Origin: Bacteroidota bacterium
GTDB lineage: Bacteria; Bacteroidota; Bacteroidia; UKL13-3
Reading direction: 5' to 3'
Assembly (NCBI GenBank): GCA_947485745.1
Contig: CANKQY010000010.1
Span: 1-48,878, forward strand
Length of the DNA: 48,878 nt
Shown here: positions 44,917 to 48,878 of the stretch, piece by piece
Position numbering within the stretch: position 1 is the stretch's first letter
Layout of the letters: every line of letters begins with the position of its first letter
Translations under genes and position numbers: made by a program
Notes under the pieces: generated by a model
The model's input: only the letters and a program-made list of their open reading frames with translations
What the model was told of the DNA's origin: nothing
Database searches by the model: none

Positions 44917-46102
44917 GAAAATAACTTACCGATTCTATCTGAGAGAGCTTGAAAATACTGATGTTAAAGCTCCTATCTACATGCGTATCACTGTGAATCG
45001 CAAAACGACCAATCGTGCCATTGGATATGAATTGTTTGCCAAAGAGTGGGATGAGAGTAAAGAACGGGCAAAATTCAATCATGCCGTAAATACCAGAATC
45101 AATCAATTAGAGCAAAAACTCACAGATTTACAATTTGCTTGGGAGAAAGATCCACAAATTCTTACTGCAAGTGAAATTGCCGATCTTCTTTTTAAAGAAA
45201 AGGAAGTTTCTAGTAATCTGCTAGAGTTTTTTGAAAATCGAATGGAATCTGAAAATGCGAGAGGTGTTTTATCACATGGAACATATAAGCATTATAAATC
45301 CTGTTTAAAAAGTATTGAAGCGTTTATTCTTTTACAATTCAAGAAAAAGGATATGCCATTGGATAAAGTTGATTTAAGGTTTATTGAGGAATTTGATACC
45401 TATTTAGTGAAGCGTGAATTAGTTAGAAATACAATTAATAGCAATTATCACAAAAAGTTGAAAACAACGCTCTCAGGGGCTTTAAAACAGAATCTGATAG
45501 AAAAGAATCCTTATCAGAATTTCAAATTAAAGCAAGTGACAACAAAGAGAGACTTTTTGACAGAAGAAGAACTTTTAAAGTTGCAAAGATTCAATTTCAA
45601 ATCAAATCCGAGTTTAGATAAAGTTAGAGACTTGTTTGTTTTTAGTTGTTATACAGGATTGCGATTTTCAGATGCTCAGGATTTGAAGTCTACTGATGTT
45701 CAAGTATCAGATGTTAATTATTTTATTTATAGGAAGCAAAATAAAACCAGTGAAGTGGTTCGAATTCCATTGAATGATATTGCAGTTCAAATTCTTGAAA
45801 AATATGATAATGAAGAACGAAAAATTACAAATAGGCTATTGCCACAAATCAGTAATCAAAAATTAAATTCCTATATCAAAACAGTAGGCGATTTAATCGG
45901 AATAAATAAAGTCTTAACTCACCACGTTGCAAGGCATACTTGTGCGACAATTTTACTGAATAAGGGTGTGAGTTTATCTGCAGTTCAATATATTTTAGGA
46001 CATGAAAATATTCGAACGACTCAGATTTATGCTAAAATCCTTATTTCCACAGTGACTTCAGAAGTATTAAACGCATTCAATCAAGTAAATCATGGAAAAT
46101 AA
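44915..46102 (+). CDS. Tyrosine recombinase/integrase
   Basis: 395 aa. An N-terminal Arm-DNA-binding-like domain (1-85, YRFYLRELENTDVKAPIYMR), a core-binding SAM-like domain (about 98-195), and a catalytic domain with R250 (TGLRFSD), K in the beta hairpin (YRKQNK), H337-x2-R340 (HHVARHTCAT), H363 (LGHENI) and nucleophile Y372 (TTQIYAKI). All catalytic residues are present, so the enzyme is probably active. It matches the integrases of Bacteroidota elements. Start ATG 44915, inside the third upstream repeat. Its end overlaps the next gene by 11 bp. Confidence 0.96.
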   Translation: MKITYRFYLRELENTDVKAPIYMRITVNRKTTNRAIGYELFAKEWDESKERAKFNHAVNTRINQLEQKLTDLQFAWEKDPQILTASEIADLLFKEKEVSSNLLEFFENRMESENARGVLSHGTYKHYKSCLKSIEAFILLQFKKKDMPLDKVDLRFIEEFDTYLVKRELVRNTINSNYHKKLKTTLSGALKQNLIEKNPYQNFKLKQVTTKRDFLTEEELLKLQRFNFKSNPSLDKVRDLFVFSCYTGLRFSDAQDLKSTDVQVSDVNYFIYRKQNKTSEVVRIPLNDIAVQILEKYDNEERKITNRLLPQISNQKLNSYIKTVGDLIGINKVLTHHVARHTCATILLNKGVSLSAVQYILGHENIRTTQIYAKILISTVTSEVLNAFNQVNHGK

Positions 46103-46703
46103 AGAGAACGAACAAATATTAACTGACGTTGAAAAGGCGTTCCAAAGAGTTTTAGATTCGAAAAGACTATCTTTAGAGGAAATTATAGTTTTGATTCAAT
46201 ATGGTGTTACCACTGGCATTGTATTCATTAACCAAATACTTCAAACAATAGAGGAAAGAGGCGAAAAAGCGGCAAGTAAGAAATTTTCAGGTGATCAAAT
46301 TGATATTCTTATTAATTCCATCAATTCTGAATTTTATTATAGAACTGGACATTTTTATGCAAATGGTTCTGGGTTGCTAATTCCTTTAGAATTAAGTTTG
46401 GCTCACATGAAAGTAATTCGATTGATTCATGAATTGGATTCAGAAATGCTATATGGCAAGTTTGAATTAGGTACTGAAATAAATCAACGTGAATTAGCAT
46501 ATTTGTTTTCAGCATTGGCAAATGGGGATATTTTTCATTCAAGTGCGGATCTATTAGCATTTTCAATTGCAGAAGTTACAAACTACTCTGAACAGTCAAT
46601 TCGAAGGGTTATTTTGGATTTCAAAAAAACAAATGGTGGGATAGAAAATGAGGAGAAGAAAAAAATATTGAAAAAAATTGAAAAGTTATTTGATTCATTC
46701 TGA
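46092..46703 (+). CDS. Unknown element-encoded helical protein, RteC-like tail
   Basis: 203 aa, not confidently recognised. It is charged and mostly helical, with no TM or signal. The C-terminal third (EINQRELAYLFSALANGDIF, then ADLLAFSIAEVTNYSEQSIR) looks like a small winged or HTH-type unit and has a general resemblance to the C-terminus of RteC-type regulators of Bacteroidota conjugative elements. That is a weak analogy. Start ATG 46092 lies within the last codons of the integrase, so the two are translationally coupled, suggesting a role in recombination or its control. Confidence 0.55.
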   Translation: MENKENEQILTDVEKAFQRVLDSKRLSLEEIIVLIQYGVTTGIVFINQILQTIEERGEKAASKKFSGDQIDILINSINSEFYYRTGHFYANGSGLLIPLELSLAHMKVIRLIHELDSEMLYGKFELGTEINQRELAYLFSALANGDIFHSSADLLAFSIAEVTNYSEQSIRRVILDFKKTNGGIENEEKKKILKKIEKLFDSF

Positions 46704-46724
46704 GCGTTTTGCAATGGAAAATCA

Positions 46725-46750
46725 AAATTCACTTCACGTGAAGTGAATTT
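46725..46750. promoter_or_regulatory. Perfect 26-bp palindrome upstream of the HTH gene
   Basis: AAATTCACTTCAC joined to its exact complement GTGAAGTGAATTT with no spacer (13-bp arms). A further half-copy, GTGAAGT, follows at 46764-46770. It lies 22 bp after the preceding stop and 35 bp before the HTH start. It reads as an operator for a dimeric or tetrameric regulator; with no T-run it is a poor terminator. Confidence 0.7.
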
Positions 46751-46784
46751 CTAAAATTTTCGAGTGAAGTTGTTTTGCATCACT

Positions 46785-47078
46785 ATGATAAAAAATAACA
46801 ATTCACAGGAACCAACCAATCTCGTTGTGGTTCCAGCACAATTGGTTGATGAGATCAAACAATTGTTAAACGATTTAAAATTACAAAAATCTTCTCAGAC
46901 AGAGTCTGTAGCGATGCTAGGGGAATTTATCTCCGAAAAAGATGCCCGCAAACTTCTTGATAGAAAAACAACATGGTTCTATGAGCAACGAAGGTCTGGT
47001 CTACTGCCGTATTCAAAGGTTGGGAGCAAGGTTTATTACAAAAGAAATGATTTATATAATTTAATGAAAAATAATTAA
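46785..47078 (+). CDS. Excisionase-like helix-turn-helix protein
   Basis: 97 aa from ATG 46785. The C-terminal half is a MerR/excisionase-type winged HTH of the HTH_17 kind: SEKDARKLLDRKTTWFYEQR, then SKVGSKVYYKRNDLYNLM. The N-terminal part (VVVPAQLVDEIKQLLNDLK) is a short helix as in many Bacteroidota element-encoded DNA-binding proteins. A GTG start at 46764 is possible but lies in the half-palindrome. Likely roles are recombination directionality or control of the replication gene 2 bp downstream. Confidence 0.8.
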   Translation: MIKNNNSQEPTNLVVVPAQLVDEIKQLLNDLKLQKSSQTESVAMLGEFISEKDARKLLDRKTTWFYEQRRSGLLPYSKVGSKVYYKRNDLYNLMKNN

Positions 47079-47080
47079 CT

Positions 47081-48878
47081 ATGGAAAGTTCATTAGTGCA
47101 AATTGTTTCATTTTATAAAAGTAAAGAAAGTAAAACTTCATTAGAAATATTGATTGAAGAAATAATTGAGACAATAAAATCTGGCAAGGGTATAAAAGAA
47201 AAGATTGAGCAGTTAAGATCAGAAAATGATAAGACACAAAAGGAAAAAATAAAGGGATCCCTGCCTATGGTCACATTTTCTGGGCTTTTTGGGAAGAGTA
47301 GAAAGTCAAAAGATTTATTGAAATATTCTAAAGTCATTTGTCTTGATATTGATAAATTAGAAGATGTTAAATCCACTAAGTTAATATTAGAATCAGATGC
47401 ATACACATTTGCTGCATTTATAAGTCCATCTGGTAATGGATTAAAAATTTTAGTTCAAATTGATGGAAATGAAAACGGCCATTTAAAATTCTTTAATGGA
47501 CTAAATAGCTATTACAAGGATAAATATAACATAGAAATTGACAAAGCATGTAAGGATGTATCAAGAGGCGCTTTTTTAAGTTATGATCCAAATATTTATA
47601 TTAATAAAAATTCGAAAGCATGGGGTTTAAAGGATGTTTATACTAGTAAAGATTCGAAAGCATGGGGTTTAAAGGATGTTGTTTTCAATAAATTAGGAAA
47701 TATAAATTTCTTTATATCACGAATGATTAAATTTGAAGAAAACAATAGAAATAATTATGTATTTGAATTTGGCAGTATATGTAGATTTGAAAAAATTGAT
47801 TTACATGATTGCCTTAAATATTCTATAAATAAATTTAATGAGGATGGATTTAATTCAGATGAAATTGAAAAAACTATTCAAAGTGCATATGGAACAGAAT
47901 ATATTACCGAAATTACCCAACAATACATACTAGAAAAAAAATTAAGCTCTTGGGATATGGCTGAGCGATTTATTATCCAAAAGTATGAGATTCGATATAA
48001 TACCATTTCAAACAAAGCGGAATACAAAATATTAAACAGTACTGAAAACTTTATTGATATAAACGAAGATTCCATTTTTAGGGACATGCAAAAAAATAAT
48101 GTTTCTTTTTCTTTAAATAAGTTGAGAAGCCTACTTGCTAGCGATTTTATTCCAAAATATGATCCGTTCTCTGCATATTTTAAAGGTATTGATCTAATAG
48201 AATTTGATAATACTTTTGATTACATTGACCATTTAGCATCATTTGTGAAGACCGATGATAATCTTTGGTTTCGTTCTCAATTTAAAAAAATGATGGTCAG
48301 AAGTGTAGCCTGTTCTTTAGATTTAAATATTTTCAACAAACAAGTATTTATATTAGTACACTCTATGCAGAACAGCGGAAAATCAACTTTTTGCAGATTT
48401 CTTTGCCCGCCAAAGTTAAATGATTATTTCACCGAAAATATAAGCACAGACAAGGACAGTTTAATTGCGTTAGCAACTAATTTTATAGTAAATATGGATG
48501 AGCTAGCTACTCTTAATCGTGCAGAAATAAACACACTTAAAAGTATGATTAGCAGAAGCAATGTAAATATCAGATTGCCATATGGCAGAAGGCAGGTAAA
48601 CCTTCCAAGACGAGCAAATTTTGTTGGTTCAACAAATAAGGATGAATTCTTAACGGATGAAACTGGATCTGTTAGATGGTTATGCTTTGAATTAGTTGAT
48701 AGAATTGATTTCTCCTATAAAGAAAAGGTCAATATTGATTTAGTCTGGAAGCAAGCATATAAACTATATAAAAACGGGTTTGAATATGAATTATCTCAGG
48801 ATGAAATTGAGTTTAATCACCAAAGAAACAAAAAATATGAAAGTACAATGCTTGAACATGACATAATACAGGAATATT
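47081..48878 (+). CDS. Primase-helicase of the BT4734-like/VirE family (C-terminus outside window)
   Basis: 599 codons are visible from ATG 47081. The N-terminal domain resembles BT4734-like/VirE-N: KGSLPMVTFSGLF, VICLDIDKL with the acidic pair D-x-D, FISPSGNGLKILVQI, and DVSRGAFLSYDP. After a linker, the C-terminal domain is a VirE-type P-loop ATPase: Walker A HSMQNSGKSTF (first Gly replaced by Ser), Walker B FIVNMDELA, NVNIRLPYGRRQV, and ANFVGSTNKDEFLTDETGSV. Such proteins probably start replication of mobile elements. An in-frame 42-bp duplication lies at 47597-47680. Start 2 bp after the HTH stop. Confidence 0.88.
   Translation, partial: MESSLVQIVSFYKSKESKTSLEILIEEIIETIKSGKGIKEKIEQLRSENDKTQKEKIKGSLPMVTFSGLFGKSRKSKDLLKYSKVICLDIDKLEDVKSTKLILESDAYTFAAFISPSGNGLKILVQIDGNENGHLKFFNGLNSYYKDKYNIEIDKACKDVSRGAFLSYDPNIYINKNSKAWGLKDVYTSKDSKAWGLKDVVFNKLGNINFFISRMIKFEENNRNNYVFEFGSICRFEKIDLHDCLKYSINKFNEDGFNSDEIEKTIQSAYGTEYITEITQQYILEKKLSSWDMAERFIIQKYEIRYNTISNKAEYKILNSTENFIDINEDSIFRDMQKNNVSFSLNKLRSLLASDFIPKYDPFSAYFKGIDLIEFDNTFDYIDHLASFVKTDDNLWFRSQFKKMMVRSVACSLDLNIFNKQVFILVHSMQNSGKSTFCRFLCPPKLNDYFTENISTDKDSLIALATNFIVNMDELATLNRAEINTLKSMISRSNVNIRLPYGRRQVNLPRRANFVGSTNKDEFLTDETGSVRWLCFELVDRIDFSYKEKVNIDLVWKQAYKLYKNGFEYELSQDEIEFNHQRNKKYESTMLEHDIIQEY
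47597..47680 (+). repeat. In-frame 42-bp tandem duplication inside the primase-helicase gene
   Basis: Units 47597-47638 and 47639-47680 match at 39 of 42 positions; the last 29 bases of each are identical up to a perfect core. The protein gains two copies of (Y)xxKxSKAWGLKDV. The duplication sits in the linker after the primase-like domain. Confidence 0.9.

Larger units (their letters stand above)
44774..48878. mobile_element. Integrative element at tRNA-Lys (right end outside window)
   Basis: Directly after the tRNA-Lys come a tyrosine recombinase, an unknown gene, an excisionase-like HTH gene and a VirE/BT4734-type primase-helicase, all on the plus strand and tightly packed. This is the usual start of Bacteroidota integrative or mobilisable elements. 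Base composition becomes visibly more AT-rich, especially after 47 kb. The expected att core is some part of the tRNA 3' end (about 44751-44773). A second copy should mark the far end beyond the window. No conjugation or cargo genes are visible yet. Confidence 0.8.

Noticed and set aside
44716-44952. 78-codon ORF across tRNA-Lys and the terminator
   Set aside because: It overlaps the tRNA and a strong terminator stem; artefact.
46764-46784. GTG start for the HTH gene
   Set aside because: It would add seven residues (MKLFCIT) with no family support and sits in the third half-palindrome; ATG 46785 is preferred.

Overview
The window is chromosomal DNA from a member of the Bacteroidota. The evidence is a complete type IX secretion/gliding core (porP-gldK-gldL-gldM-gldN), lineage-typical families (DUF4271, DUF3098, DUF2911, an insert-bearing LeuS, ftsX-DUF3098-uppP-truB order), and promoters of the Bacteroidota form TTTG-N19-TAnnTTTG, which are perfect in front of both tRNA genes. 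The DNA is AT-rich (about one third GC by eye). The sequence alone does not place it below phylum level.

Layout. Positions 1-4170 (minus strand): a sigma-54 response regulator cut by the window edge, then folD and lepA. 4223-6978: a COG3014-like lipoprotein and an NhaD/ArsB-type antiporter. 7031-9756: a REP-like hairpin cassette, a DUF2911 protein with an operator-like palindrome, an RsuA-family pseudouridine synthase, an NdpA-type nucleoid protein, and a relic of a phage BRO-N gene. 9813-12578: a cysteine-free IscA-fold protein translationally coupled to a MacB/FtsX-type permease, then two unknown membrane proteins. 12579-17250: hemW, diverging from a BamA/TamA-like barrel, DUF4271 and hemD. 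17364-23040: the T9SS core, in which PorK/GldK and PorN/GldN form the periplasmic ring on the outer membrane, GldL/GldM form the inner-membrane motor, and a PorP/SprF protein comes first. It ends in a strong terminator. tRNA-Val follows, then about 1.1 kb of gene-poor DNA holding REP-like elements, a truncated kelch gene and a possible tRNA-Ser 3' relic.

24581-28645: lhgO, a YbgC thioesterase, a YihY/BrkB membrane protein, a solute-binding-protein homologue without a signal peptide, and a QueD/PTPS enzyme. 28649-29287: a tandem array of hairpin-bearing units. 29343-37516: hldD, a 1238-residue NtrY-like kinase and a 1160-residue outer-membrane barrel whose start overlaps the kinase stop. 37517-41661 (minus): an AI-2E-family exporter and leuS, separated by short direct repeats. 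41847-44578: ftsX, DUF3098, uppP, truB.

44701 to the end: tRNA-Lys(TTT), then a mobile element that appears to use that tRNA as its attachment site. It carries a tyrosine recombinase preceded by three 12-bp repeats, an unknown gene, a perfect 26-bp palindrome, an excisionase-like HTH protein and a VirE/BT4734-type primase-helicase. It runs off the right edge, so its cargo is not visible.

The most unusual signal at window scale is the palindrome GGTTNNAACC. It occurs 12 times outside the tRNAs where about 0.5 would be expected. Nine of the 12 are the single 10-mer GGTTTGAACC or its complement, and the sites fall in clusters roughly 10 kb apart. I found no standard system that explains it.
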